This document shows positions 35,441 through 45,542 of a DNA stretch of 64,000 bases, in pieces (within the stretch, counting starts at the first letter, position 1; each line of letters starts with the position of its first letter). The position numbers and the translations under genes were made by a program. The DNA comes from Gluconacetobacter johannae (GTDB lineage: Bacteria; Pseudomonadota; Alphaproteobacteria; Acetobacterales; Acetobacteraceae), in assembly GCF_025994435.1 (NCBI RefSeq), contig NZ_BAQK01000050.1, positions 75,323 to 139,322 of the forward strand, written 5' to 3'. The notes beneath the pieces were generated by a model that made no database searches, was not told the DNA's origin, and worked only from the letters and a program-made list of their open reading frames with translations.

Positions 35441-35478
35441 AAAAAAAAAGCCGTTGCGGAGTCCGCAACGGCTTTTTT
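35441..35478. terminator. Bidirectional rho-independent terminator
   Basis: GCCGTTGCG / CGCAACGGC arms have an A-run before and a T-run after. It serves the bactofilin gene on the plus strand and gcrA on the minus strand. Confidence 0.93.
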
Positions 35479-35511
35479 CATTCCGCGCCCCGACCGGGGC
35501 GGAAGACATCT

Positions 35512-36207
35512 TCAGGCGACGTTGTCGCGCCGGTCGCGCAGCTTCACGTACGCAAGCTGGGCGTGCTCCACGCAATAGGGTTTGCCCGGCACCGGTGTCG
35601 CGCCACAGAAGTGGAAGCCCGGCGTTCCCGGATCGCCCAGCGGCCAGCAGCATGTCAGGCCGCTGCGGCGCGGGGCCGGCGGCGCGACGGCGCGCAGGGG
35701 CACGCGGACCTCGGGACGGGCAGCGGGTACGGCTTCCTCGTCCGCCGGGGGGGTAACAGGGGCTTCGGCCCGCGGCGCGGCGACCGGAGGCGCCACGACC
35801 GGAGGGGCGGGCGGAACCGGGGCGGCCACTACGGGACGCGCGACCTCGGCCGGGGTGGCCGCGACGGGACGGACCTCAGCCACCGGCTGCGGCGGCTGGG
35901 TCGTCGCGGGCGGCATGCCGGCCGGTGCAACGGACGCGGCCGGGATCGAAACCGACGGGGCCGTCATTTCCTGGGCCGGGGCGGGAATGGACTCCGCCGG
36001 GGTCGCGGGCGCCTTGACTGTCGAACGGGCCGATGCCGCCGGCCTGCGGATCGGGGACGGACGTGCCTGCAGACCCAGGCGATGCGCCTTGCCCACCACC
36101 GCGTTCTTCGTCACTTCCAGTTGCCGACCGATTTCAGCCGTCGACAGCCCTTGCTGCCAGAGCTCGCGGAGACGCGTGATCGTCTCCTCGGTCCATTCCA
36201 TTGCCAT
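35512..36207 (-). CDS. gcrA: Cell cycle regulator GcrA
   Basis: A 231-aa alphaproteobacterial transcription factor that binds sigma-70 and acts at GANTC sites methylated by CcrM. The N-terminal helix-turn-helix (WTEETITRLRELWQQGLSTAEIGRQL) is at about 4-30 and VTKNAVVGKAHRLGL follows. The C-terminal sigma-interacting domain (about 185-220) keeps CCWPLGDP, FHFCG and YCVEHAQLAY. The middle is a long Pro/Ala/Val linker. GGAG with 8-nt spacing favours the first ATG. A GANTC site (GACTC, 36259-36263) lies about 50 bp upstream, which could allow CcrM-dependent control of gcrA itself. Confidence 0.94.
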   Translation of the reverse strand: MAMEWTEETITRLRELWQQGLSTAEIGRQLEVTKNAVVGKAHRLGLQARPSPIRRPAASARSTVKAPATPAESIPAPAQEMTAPSVSIPAASVAPAGMPPATTQPPQPVAEVRPVAATPAEVARPVVAAPVPPAPPVVAPPVAAPRAEAPVTPPADEEAVPAARPEVRVPLRAVAPPAPRRSGLTCCWPLGDPGTPGFHFCGATPVPGKPYCVEHAQLAYVKLRDRRDNVA

Positions 36208-36342
36208 GCCACCATCTCCTGACGAAGGATGACCGGAAATTAGGCTTATCTTGTGGTCGACTCAACTATTCCACCACAAAATCTTGTGGACAAGGCTGGG
36301 CATAACCTGTTCACAACCCCGGTAAAACCGGTGTGCGGATCG

Positions 36343-37524
36343 TCAGGCGCGAATCCGTTTCACCCGGCTGCCATCGACGCCCAGCAACATCTGCCCGGCC
36401 TTCAGCGCCAGCGCATCCTCGCCGAAGACCTCCCGGCGCCAGCCGGTCATCAGCGGCAGGTCGGGTTCGGCCTCCAGCGCCAGCCGGTCCAGATCCTCGG
36501 ACGACGCCACCAGGCGGGGGGCCACGTCATGCTGTTCGCAGCACGCGGCCAGCAGCACCTTCAGCAACGCAACCAGCGCGGGCGACGGCCGGGGGCCATC
36601 CTTGCCACGGGCCTGGCGCGGCAGGGCCGCGTCGGGCAGCGCCCGGGCGGCGGCCACGGCCTCCAGCAGGCCCGCGCCGCTACGGCCCTCGGCGAAGCCG
36701 CGCGACACGCCACGGATGCGCGCCAGGGCGTCGACATCCTGGGGCGCCGTCGCGGCGATTTCCAGCAGGCTTTCGTCCTTCAGCAGGCGCTGGCGGGGCA
36801 CGTTCACCCGCTGGGCCTCGCGCTCGCGCCACGCGGTGATCGCGCGCAGGGTGCCCAGCATGCGCCGGTTCGACGTCCGGGGCCGCATCCTTTCCCACAG
36901 GGTCTCGGGGTCGGGCCGGAAGGTCGCGGGGTCGGACAGGACCGCCAGTTCGGCGGACACCCACCCCATCCGTCCTTCCCGCTCCAGACGGTCCAGCAGC
37001 AGTTCGTAGACGGCGCGCAGATAGGTGACGTCGGCGGCCGCGTAGCTGATCTGGGCGGCGGACAGCGGCCGCGCCGACCAGTCCGAAAACCGGTGCGCCT
37101 TGTCGATATGCGCGCCGACCAGGGACGCGACCAGATTGTCGTACCCCACCTGGTCGCCATAGCCCGCCACCATCGCCGCCACCTGCGTGTCGAACAGCGC
37201 CGCCGGCAGATGACCGAAGATATGCAGGAAGATCTCCAGATCCTGCCGGGCGGCATGGAAGACCTTGACGACCTGCGCGTCATCCAGCAGCACGCCCAGC
37301 GGCGCCAGGTCGAGCCCCGACGCGCAGGTATCGACCACCACCACCTCGTCCCGGCCGGCCAACTGCACCAGGCACAGCTCGGGCCAGTACGTCCGTTCGC
37401 GCACGAATTCCGTGTCGATGGTGACGAAGGGCTCCTGCCGCAGCCTGTCGACGACGGCCGTCAGCTCATCGGTGGTGGTAATGAGGACAGGATCGGGGAA
37501 ACCCGCTGAGGATGCGCGTGCCAT
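36343..37524 (-). CDS. rnd: Ribonuclease D
   Basis: A 393-aa 3'-5' exoribonuclease for tRNA maturation. DEDD residues are seen in IDTEFVRERTYWPE (about 37), FHAARQDLEIF (about 93), and the third motif with YAAADVTYL (about 170), which contains the Tyr-type final Asp. An HRDC domain follows at about 215-290. AGGACGAC precedes the ATG. The 135 bp between this gene and gcrA contain AT-rich sequence with a GANTC site. The gene is divergent from queF. Confidence 0.95.
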   Translation of the reverse strand: MARASSAGFPDPVLITTTDELTAVVDRLRQEPFVTIDTEFVRERTYWPELCLVQLAGRDEVVVVDTCASGLDLAPLGVLLDDAQVVKVFHAARQDLEIFLHIFGHLPAALFDTQVAAMVAGYGDQVGYDNLVASLVGAHIDKAHRFSDWSARPLSAAQISYAAADVTYLRAVYELLLDRLEREGRMGWVSAELAVLSDPATFRPDPETLWERMRPRTSNRRMLGTLRAITAWREREAQRVNVPRQRLLKDESLLEIAATAPQDVDALARIRGVSRGFAEGRSGAGLLEAVAAARALPDAALPRQARGKDGPRPSPALVALLKVLLAACCEQHDVAPRLVASSEDLDRLALEAEPDLPLMTGWRREVFGEDALALKAGQMLLGVDGSRVKRIRA

Positions 37525-37668
37525 GTCGTCCTGTTATCATGGCCCGATACCGGCGCGAAGGCTTTGGCGGGCGAAAAAACTGCCGCTTGACGGCGGGAAT
37601 GCCGCTCTGACATCACCCCTCCCGGACATGGCGGCCCGGCCGCCCCTCGGCAACAAAGGACACGCGAC

Positions 37669-38148
37669 GTGAGCGCACCCCCCCGCCCGGATGACGGCAG
37701 CCAGACGCTGACCCAGCTTGGACAGGCCTCGATCCAGCCCGCCAGCCCCGAGGAGGCGACGCTGGAGCGCGTCCCCGCCCCCTATCCCGACCGCCGCTAT
37801 CTGGTCCGCTTCACCGCGCCGGAATTCACCTCGCTCTGCCCCGTGACCGGGCAGCCCGATTTCGCGCATCTGGTCATCGACTATGTCCCCGACCAGTGGA
37901 TCGTCGAAAGCAAGTCGCTGAAGCTGTTCCTGACCAGCTTCCGCAACCACGGCGCGTTCCACGAGTCCTGCTCGGTCCAGATCGCGACCACGCTGGTCGA
38001 TCTGCTGTCGCCGGTCTGGCTGCGGATCGGCGCCTACTGGTATCCGCGCGGCGGCATGCCCATCGACGTGTTCTGGCAGAGCGGCGAGCCGCCGCAGGGG
38101 GTGTGGATTCCACCCCAGGATGTGCCGGGCTATCGCGGGCGGGGGTGA
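37669..38148 (+). CDS. queF: NADPH-dependent preQ0 reductase QueF (7-cyano-7-deazaguanine reductase)
   Basis: A 159-aa enzyme of the short QueF type that converts preQ0 to preQ1 in queuosine synthesis. The catalytic Cys is in SLCPVTGQPDFAH (about 56), and the NADPH/substrate motif ESKSLKLFLTSFRNHGAFHE is near 83-102. It starts with GTG at 37669 after AAAGGA. No preQ1 riboswitch pattern is visible in the 144-bp gap upstream. A palindromic repeat unit follows the stop. Confidence 0.96.
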   Translation: MSAPPRPDDGSQTLTQLGQASIQPASPEEATLERVPAPYPDRRYLVRFTAPEFTSLCPVTGQPDFAHLVIDYVPDQWIVESKSLKLFLTSFRNHGAFHESCSVQIATTLVDLLSPVWLRIGAYWYPRGGMPIDVFWQSGEPPQGVWIPPQDVPGYRGRG

Positions 38149-38163
38149 AGTCAAGGCAACCAA

Positions 38164-38250
38164 AGGCCCTGGCCCGTTGGAAACCCGGGACTTTTGAAAC
38201 GAACGGGATGCAAGGGCCGAGGCCCTTGCCGGGTTCGGGCAGAGCCCGAC
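38164..38250. repeat. Palindromic intergenic repeat unit, copy 1
   Basis: Contains TTGGAAACCC, a 9-bp palindrome GCAAGGGCC-GA-GGCCCTTGC (38210-38229), and TCGGGC-AGA-GCCCGA (38235-38249). Similar short palindrome clusters sit at 48414 and 58084 in this window. It lies between queF and the atpC terminator. Confidence 0.5.
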
Positions 38251-38266
38251 CTTCCCTCTACATATG

Positions 38267-38292
38267 AAAACAGCACCCCGAAGGGTGCTGTT
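38267..38292 (-). terminator. Terminator of the atpHAGDC operon
   Basis: AACAGCACCC / GGGTGCTGTT with a CGAA tetraloop (CTTC side on RNA UUCG), followed by TTTT on the minus strand. It lies 30 bp after atpC. Confidence 0.8.
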
Positions 38293-38321
38293 CCAGCCGT
38301 CCGGATCGTCGCCGGCCCCGT

Positions 38322-38735
38322 TCAGGCGGCCGGGCCGCCGGCGGCCTCGATCTCGGCGCGGGCGGACTGCATCTTTTCCATCAGCAGGTCCAGCGCCGGC
38401 ACGTTCATCTTGTCGGCGGCCTCGTACGAGGCCTCCAGCGCCGCCAGGCGGGCCTGGGCCGCATCGACCGACAGGTCGGACAGTACGGTCGCCTGGTCGG
38501 CCAGGATGGTGCAGCGCGTCGCGGTCAGGTCGGCGAAGCCGCCCGCCACGAAGAACCGGTCGGTCACCGCCCCGTCCTGATACAGTTCGACCACGCCGCC
38601 ACGCAGCAGCAGCATCATCGGCGCGTGGTCGGGCATGGCGGCGATATCGCCTTCCAGGCCCGGCATTACCGCCATATCGACAGCACGCGAGAACAGGACT
38701 TTCTCGGGGCTGACGATCTCGACCTCAATCGGCAT
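38322..38735 (-). CDS. atpC: ATP synthase F1 subunit epsilon
   Basis: A 137-aa subunit of the central stalk. The N-terminal beta-sandwich (MPIEVEIVSPEKVLFSR...VMPGLEGDIAAMPDHAPMM) is complete. The short helical C-terminus is typical of alphaproteobacteria. It is the last gene of atpHAGDC, 31 bp after atpD. Confidence 0.97.
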   Translation of the reverse strand: MPIEVEIVSPEKVLFSRAVDMAVMPGLEGDIAAMPDHAPMMLLLRGGVVELYQDGAVTDRFFVAGGFADLTATRCTILADQATVLSDLSVDAAQARLAALEASYEAADKMNVPALDLLMEKMQSARAEIEAAGGPAA

Positions 38736-38766
38736 GGGCTGTCTTCCTTGCGCCGGATCCGACCGT

Positions 38767-40248
<1,482 letters not shown>

Positions 40249-40278
40249 AGTCAGCTCCTGCGGCGAGGAGACCGGATC

Positions 40279-41160
40279 TCAGACAGCCTGGGCGCCCGAG
40301 ATGATCTCGATCAGTTCATTGGTGATGTTGGTCTGACGGGTACGGTTGTACGTCAGTGTCAGGCGGTCGATAGCCTTGCCGGCGTTGCGCGTGGCGCTGT
40401 CCATCGCGGTCATGCGCGCGCCCTGCTCGCCGGCGGCGCTCTCCAGCATGGTCGCATAGAGCTGGACCTGGAGGTTGCGCGGCAGCAGGCGGGACAGCAG
40501 ATCTTCCTCGCCGGGCTCGAATTCGTAGACCGGCGCATCCGGCACGGCGGCGTCGTCGTTCTCCGGCATCGCCAGCGGAATCAGCTGCAACTCGGTCGGC
40601 GTCTGGGACATGACGTTGTTGAACCGGTTGTAGATCACCGTGCAGACGTCGAATTCGCCCTTTCCCAGCCGGCTGGTGATCGCCTCGCCCAGTTCGGCGG
40701 CGGCCGAGAACGGGATTTCCTTGCCGCCCGAACCATGGACATGATCGACGATCAGGTCCGCGAACTCGCGCGTGAGGTAGTCATGCCCCTTCCGCCCCAC
40801 CGGCAGCAGGCGAACGGTCTTGCCCTCGGCCTGGAGGCGTCGGACCAGGTTCCGCGTCACGCGGTTGATGTTGGCATTGAAGGCGCCCGCAAGGCCGCGA
40901 TCGCTGGTCATCGGGACCAGCAGATGGACCTTGTCGTTCCCCGTTCCGGCCAGCAGCGCCGGCAGGCCGGACTGGCCTTTCGCGCTGCGGCCGAGTTCGG
41001 ACAGCATCCGGCGCATCGCCGTGGCGTAGGGGCGCGCGGCCTCGGCGCGGGTCTGGGCCCGGCGCAGCTTGGCCGCTGCCACCATCTTCATGGCGCTGGT
41101 GATCTTCTTCGTCGATTTGACGCTTCCGATCCGCGCGCGGAGTTCCTTGAGGGAAGCCAT
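40279..41160 (-). CDS. atpG: ATP synthase F1 subunit gamma
   Basis: A 293-aa rotor shaft subunit. The N-terminal helix (MASLKELRARIGSVKSTKKITSAMKMVAA) and C-terminal helix (ARMTAMDSATRNAGKAIDRLTLTYNRTRQTNITNELIEI) that form the coiled coil inside the alpha3beta3 ring are intact. It sits 16 bp after atpA and 30 bp before atpD. Confidence 0.97.
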   Translation of the reverse strand: MASLKELRARIGSVKSTKKITSAMKMVAAAKLRRAQTRAEAARPYATAMRRMLSELGRSAKGQSGLPALLAGTGNDKVHLLVPMTSDRGLAGAFNANINRVTRNLVRRLQAEGKTVRLLPVGRKGHDYLTREFADLIVDHVHGSGGKEIPFSAAAELGEAITSRLGKGEFDVCTVIYNRFNNVMSQTPTELQLIPLAMPENDDAAVPDAPVYEFEPGEEDLLSRLLPRNLQVQLYATMLESAAGEQGARMTAMDSATRNAGKAIDRLTLTYNRTRQTNITNELIEIISGAQAV

Positions 41161-41176
41161 GGGTGCCTGCTGTCCC

Positions 41177-42715
41177 TCAGCCCGCGAACTGACGGCCGAA
41201 CGACGTCAGGAATTCGGTCAGACGGGCTTCGTTGTCCTTGGTGATCTGCCGTTCGGTCCGGATCGAGGCCAGGATGTCCTTGCCGGCGGTACGCATCTCG
41301 GCCAGCAGCTGGCGCTCGTAGGCGATCACCTTGTCGACCGGCACGGCATCGACGAAGCCGCGGGTGCCCGCGAACAGCACGACCACCTGCTCCTCGACCA
41401 CCAGGGGCGAGGTCTCGGGCTGCTTCAGCAGCTCGACCAGGCGCGCGCCGCGGGCCAGCTGCTTCTGCGTCGCCGGATCGAGGTCCGAGGCGAACTGCGA
41501 GAACGCGGCCATTTCGCGATACTGCGCCAGCTCCAGCTTGATCTTGCCGGCCACCTGCTTCATCGCCTTGATCTGCGCGGCGGAGCCGACGCGCGAGACC
41601 GAGCCGCCGACATTCACCGCCGGACGGATGCCGCGGTAGAACAGGTCGGTCTCCAGGAACACCTGGCCGTCGGTGATCGAGATCACGTTGGTCGGGATGT
41701 AGGCGGACACGTCGCCGGCCTGGGTCTCGATGACCGGCAGGGCCGTCAGCGACCCGGCGCCATAGGCGTCCGACATCTTGGCCGCGCGTTCCAGCAGACG
41801 GGAATGCAGGAAGAACACGTCGCCCGGATAGGCCTCGCGGCCCGGCGGACGGCGCAGCAGCAGCGACATCTGGCGATAGGCCACCGCCTGCTTGGACAGA
41901 TCGTCATAGACGATCAGCGCATGCATGCCGTTGTCGCGGAAATACTCGCCCATCGCGCAGGCGGCGTAGGGGGCCAGGTACTGCAGCGGGGCGGGCTCGG
42001 AAGCGGTGGCGGCGACCACGATGGAATATTCCATCGCGCCCGCTTCCTCCAGCGTGCGGACCAGCTGCGCGACCGTCGAGCGCTTCTGCCCGATCGCGAC
42101 ATAGATGCAGTACAGCGACTTCGTGTCGTCACCCAGCGCGTTGACCGACTTCTGCGCGACGATGGTGTCGATCAGGATGGCGGTCTTGCCGGTCTGGCGG
42201 TCGCCGATAATCAGCTCGCGCTGCCCGCGCCCGATCGGCACCAGGGCGTCGATGGCCTTGATGCCGGTCTGCATCGGCTCGCTGACCGACTGGCGCGGCA
42301 TGATGCCCGGCGCCTTGACGTCGGCGCGCTTCATGACGACGTCGCCGACCAGCGGCCCCTTGCCGTCGATCGGGTTGCCGAGGCCGTCGACCACGCGGCC
42401 CAGCAGGGCCTTGCCGGTGGGGACCTCGACGACCGCGCCGGTGCGCGACACCGGGTCGCCTTCGCGCATGTCGGCGTCATCGCCGAAAATGACGACGCCG
42501 ACGTTGTCGTTTTCAAGGTTCAGCGCCATGCCGCGCTGGCCGGTCGCCGGGAATTCGACCATCTCGCCGGACTGCACGTTCTGCAGCCCGTAGACGCGGG
42601 CGATGCCGTCGCCGACGGACAGGATCGTCCCCGTCTCGGCGATATCGACAGGCGTATCGAACGTGGCGATCTGCTGCTTGAGGATATCCGAAATCTCTGC
42701 GGGGCGGATTTCCAT
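41177..42715 (-). CDS. atpA: ATP synthase F1 subunit alpha
   Basis: A 512-aa non-catalytic nucleotide-binding subunit. The P-loop GDRQTGKTAI is near 170, and the family signature PAVNVGGSVSRVGSAAQ is near 365. ATG at 42713-42715 follows GGGAG with 7-nt spacing and overlaps the atpH stop; a GTG directly before it is unlikely. F0 genes are not adjacent, as is normal for alphaproteobacteria. Confidence 0.97.
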   Translation of the reverse strand: MEIRPAEISDILKQQIATFDTPVDIAETGTILSVGDGIARVYGLQNVQSGEMVEFPATGQRGMALNLENDNVGVVIFGDDADMREGDPVSRTGAVVEVPTGKALLGRVVDGLGNPIDGKGPLVGDVVMKRADVKAPGIMPRQSVSEPMQTGIKAIDALVPIGRGQRELIIGDRQTGKTAILIDTIVAQKSVNALGDDTKSLYCIYVAIGQKRSTVAQLVRTLEEAGAMEYSIVVAATASEPAPLQYLAPYAACAMGEYFRDNGMHALIVYDDLSKQAVAYRQMSLLLRRPPGREAYPGDVFFLHSRLLERAAKMSDAYGAGSLTALPVIETQAGDVSAYIPTNVISITDGQVFLETDLFYRGIRPAVNVGGSVSRVGSAAQIKAMKQVAGKIKLELAQYREMAAFSQFASDLDPATQKQLARGARLVELLKQPETSPLVVEEQVVVLFAGTRGFVDAVPVDKVIAYERQLLAEMRTAGKDILASIRTERQITKDNEARLTEFLTSFGRQFAG

Positions 42716-43311
42716 CACGCGGCTCCCTTCATGGCGTGGTGCAGGCGGGTCAGGCGGGATCTGAGGCTGGTATCATACAGCCGGGCGCCGACGCGCACGA
42801 CCAGACCGCCCAGCAGCGCCGCATCGACACGCTCCTGAATGTTGACCCTGGAATAGCCGGCCTCGGCGAGGCGGCTCTGAAGCTGGATGCGCTGCAAGTC
42901 CGTCAGGGGCTGGGCCGAAACGACCTCGGCCACCTCTTCCCCGCGCTTGGCGGCGGCGATCGCCGACAGCGCGTCAAGGATGTCCGGCAGGCGGGACAGG
43001 CGGCGGTTGCGGGCGACGACGCCCACGAAATTACGGATGGTCGCACCGAAGCCCTGGGCCTCCAGCACCGCCAGCACCGCGCGCGTGCCATCCCTGATGT
43101 CCAGGGTGCGGTCGGTCAGGACAGCCCGGAAGTCGGCATTGCCGTCGATCAGCCCGCGCAGGGCCACGGCCTGCGGCAGGACCTCGTCCAGCAACCACCG
43201 GTCGGCGGCCAGTTCATAGAGTGCCGTTGCGTAACGACCCGCGAGGCCATTGGCAACGGAGGCGATCGGTATTGTTGTCGTTCCACCCGAAACCACGGTC
43301 GGTTTTTCCAT
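42715..43311 (-). CDS. atpH: ATP synthase F1 subunit delta
   Basis: A 198-aa stator subunit joining F1 to the b subunits. The pattern GLAGRYATALYELA at about 22-35, and the C-terminal RSRLTRLHHAMKG end, match the family. It is the first gene of atpHAGDC. The 142-bp gap upstream, shared with the 3' end of the LacI gene, should hold the operon promoter; no clear -35/-10 pair was assigned. Confidence 0.95.
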   Translation of the reverse strand: MEKPTVVSGGTTTIPIASVANGLAGRYATALYELAADRWLLDEVLPQAVALRGLIDGNADFRAVLTDRTLDIRDGTRAVLAVLEAQGFGATIRNFVGVVARNRRLSRLPDILDALSAIAAAKRGEEVAEVVSAQPLTDLQRIQLQSRLAEAGYSRVNIQERVDAALLGGLVVRVGARLYDTSLRSRLTRLHHAMKGAA

Positions 43312-43453
43312 CCCAGATCTTGGTCGCTACAGCAGGCCGGCAGGCGCCAGAACGCACCCGATGCCACTGGCGGCGCGTCTAGCACGCTGCCCCGCGTCAC
43401 GCAACCGAGGCGATTGCCCCGAGCGTCGTCCGAAGGGGCCGTCCGGCCTCTTG

Positions 43454-44599
43454 TCAAGGGGGCGCGCATGCGGCGGACGTGCCGCCTGCCGGACGGAAGG
43501 CGGTCGTTTCGCGCTCGACCAGCGTCACGCCCAGATCGACGATCCGGGGCACGTCCGATCGGCCGGCCAGCAGGTCCAGCACCATGCCCCCCGTCCGCTC
43601 GCCCAGGGCGCGGAAATCGACCGCGACGGTGGTCAGGGCGGGCACCATCTGCCGCCCCACCTCGAACCCGCCGAATCCGATCAGCGACACATCCTCCGGC
43701 ACCCGCACGCCGCGCCTGCGGCATTCCATCAGCGCACCCACGCCGACCAGGTCGGACACGGCGAACACGGCCTCCAGGTCCGGCGCCAGGTCCAGCAAAT
43801 GGGCCATGGCCTGCGCGCCATGGGTGAACGAGACCGGCGGATTGCCCAGGCGCAGCACCAGCGCGTCGGACCGCCCGGCCTCGCGCAGCGCCTCGGCGAA
43901 GCCGTCCAGGCGCTCGCCGCCACGATGGTCGCAGGACAGCCCGTCGCCCGCCGCCCCCAGCGCGCCGATGCGCCGGTGGCCCAGCGCCATCAGGTGCCGC
44001 GCGGCCATCCGGCCTGCCTCGCGATTCGAGTAGCCGACCATGCGGTGCACCGGCCGGCTGGCCAGCCCCGCCATCTGGACGATCGGGATCGTCTCCGCCG
44101 CCAGCAGGCCGCGCAGGGCGGGGCCGCGCGGCCCCGCCGGCAGCACCAGGGCCTCCGCCCGACGGGCCAGCATGTCGCGCACATGGCGCAGCATTGCGTT
44201 TTCGTCATAATCGGTATACCCAATCAGCAACTCATATCCCTCGCGGCGGATAACCTCGGTCAGCCCCCGCGCGGCATCGGCGAAATTGGTGTTGGTCAGG
44301 GTGGGCACCACCAGGCCGACGAATCCGCTGCGACGGGTGGACAGGGCCTCCGCTGCGCGATCGGGCACATAGCCCAGCTCCGCGATCGCACGTTCGATGG
44401 CGCGGCGCGTGTCCTCGCGCACCAGGTGAGGCGCGCGCAGGGCGCGCGAGACGGTCATGCGCGACACCCCGGCGCGCGCCGAGACATCCATGATGGTGGG
44501 CCGCCCGCCCTGCGCCCGCGCCCCGGCCACGGGGGACGGAGCAGGGATTTCGATCACCTGCCCGGCCAAGCCGACCCCTGTCCGCGTCCTGCCTGTCAT
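43454..44599 (-). CDS. LacI-family transcriptional regulator
   Basis: A 381-aa repressor-type protein. A helix-turn-helix TIMDVSARAGVSRMTVSRALR is near 35-55, after an unusually long 33-residue N-terminal extension. A periplasmic-binding-like sensor domain follows to the end (GLVVPTLTNTNFA, LIGFGGFEVGRQM). It resembles GntR-type gluconate regulators of the LacI family. It is divergent from the gluconate 5-dehydrogenase gene, which suggests that it controls that gene; the ligand is inferred. The true start may be an internal GTG or ATG closer to the HTH. Confidence 0.88.
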   Translation of the reverse strand: MTGRTRTGVGLAGQVIEIPAPSPVAGARAQGGRPTIMDVSARAGVSRMTVSRALRAPHLVREDTRRAIERAIAELGYVPDRAAEALSTRRSGFVGLVVPTLTNTNFADAARGLTEVIRREGYELLIGYTDYDENAMLRHVRDMLARRAEALVLPAGPRGPALRGLLAAETIPIVQMAGLASRPVHRMVGYSNREAGRMAARHLMALGHRRIGALGAAGDGLSCDHRGGERLDGFAEALREAGRSDALVLRLGNPPVSFTHGAQAMAHLLDLAPDLEAVFAVSDLVGVGALMECRRRGVRVPEDVSLIGFGGFEVGRQMVPALTTVAVDFRALGERTGGMVLDLLAGRSDVPRIVDLGVTLVERETTAFRPAGGTSAACAPP

Positions 44600-44756
44600 G
44601 CCCGGCCCTAAAACCCCTGCCTGCCCGCGTCGAATCGCTCACGGAAACTTATAGTCCGGGGCAGGTGAAATGGACGCCGGAAATATGGACAAGGCCGCCA
44701 TGTTCCTGTCCCGATACGGGCCGGCCTATCAAGAACAGGAACGGGAACCGCCCAAC

Positions 44757-45542
44757 ATGTCTTCTCTTGCCCTTTTCGACCTGACCGGACGGCTGGCCCT
44801 CGTGACGGGATCGAGCGGCGGCATCGGCCTGGCGATCGCCGCCGGCCTGGCCGACGCCGGCGCGCGTGTGGTGCTGAACGGCCGCGACGCCGCCCGCCTG
44901 GACGCCGCCGCCGCCCTGCTGCGCCAGGCGGCCCCGGACGGGGTGGAGCGCACCATTCTGACCAGCGCGTTCGACGTGACCGACCGCCTGGCCGTCGAGG
45001 ACGGCGTGCGCCGGCTGGAGGAGGCCTCCGGCCCCATCCGCATCCTGGTCAACAATGCCGGCATCCAGCGCCGCGCGCCGCTGGACAGTTTTTCGGCCGA
45101 GGACTGGTCGGAACTGATGCGGACGAACCTGGACAGCGTCTTCTATGTCGGCACGGCGGTCGCCCGGCACATGATCCCGCGCGGCGAGGGCAAGATCATC
45201 AATATCGGCAGCGTGCAGTGCGAACTCGCCCGGCCGGGCATCGCCCCCTACACGGCATCGAAGGGCGCGGTGAAGAACCTGACCAAGGGCATGTGCGCCG
45301 ACTGGGCGCGGCACGGGCTGCAGATCAACGCCATCGGGCCGGGTTATTTCGAGACGCCACTGAATCGCGCGCTGGTCGAGGACCCGGATTTCAACGCCTG
45401 GCTGAAAAAGCGGACCCCCGCCGGCCGCTGGGGAAAGGTCGAGGAATTGCAGGGGGCGGCGGTCTTCCTGGCCTCCGACGCCTCGTCCTTCGTCAATGGC
45501 CAGACGCTTTATGTGGACGGGGGCGTGCTCTCGGTCCTCTGA
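44757..45542 (+). CDS. gno: Gluconate 5-dehydrogenase (5-keto-D-gluconate reductase)
   Basis: A 261-aa short-chain dehydrogenase. NADP-binding TGSSGGIG is near 16-23, NNAG near 95, catalytic Ser in IGSVQ and YxxxK in YTASK near 163. The segments NNAGIQRRAPL, YTASKGAVKNLTKGM and KRTPAGRWGKVEEL closely follow the Gluconobacter oxydans cytoplasmic GNO as remembered. It interconverts gluconate and 5-ketogluconate, a typical acetic acid bacterial reaction. ATG at 44757 is preferred over an upstream in-frame ATG at 44670 because it matches family length. Its 3' end overlaps the converging exporter gene by 34 bp. Confidence 0.92.
   Translation: MSSLALFDLTGRLALVTGSSGGIGLAIAAGLADAGARVVLNGRDAARLDAAAALLRQAAPDGVERTILTSAFDVTDRLAVEDGVRRLEEASGPIRILVNNAGIQRRAPLDSFSAEDWSELMRTNLDSVFYVGTAVARHMIPRGEGKIINIGSVQCELARPGIAPYTASKGAVKNLTKGMCADWARHGLQINAIGPGYFETPLNRALVEDPDFNAWLKKRTPAGRWGKVEELQGAAVFLASDASSFVNGQTLYVDGGVLSVL

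Noticed and set aside
36241..36330. DnaA-box-like words (TGTGGACAA and similar) between gcrA and rnd, a possible origin
   Set aside because: Only one near match, no AT-rich unwinding element and no origin-linked genes such as dnaA, hemE or parAB nearby.
37525..37668. preQ1 riboswitch upstream of queF
   Set aside because: No H-type pseudoknot pattern or conserved A-rich tail was found in the gap.
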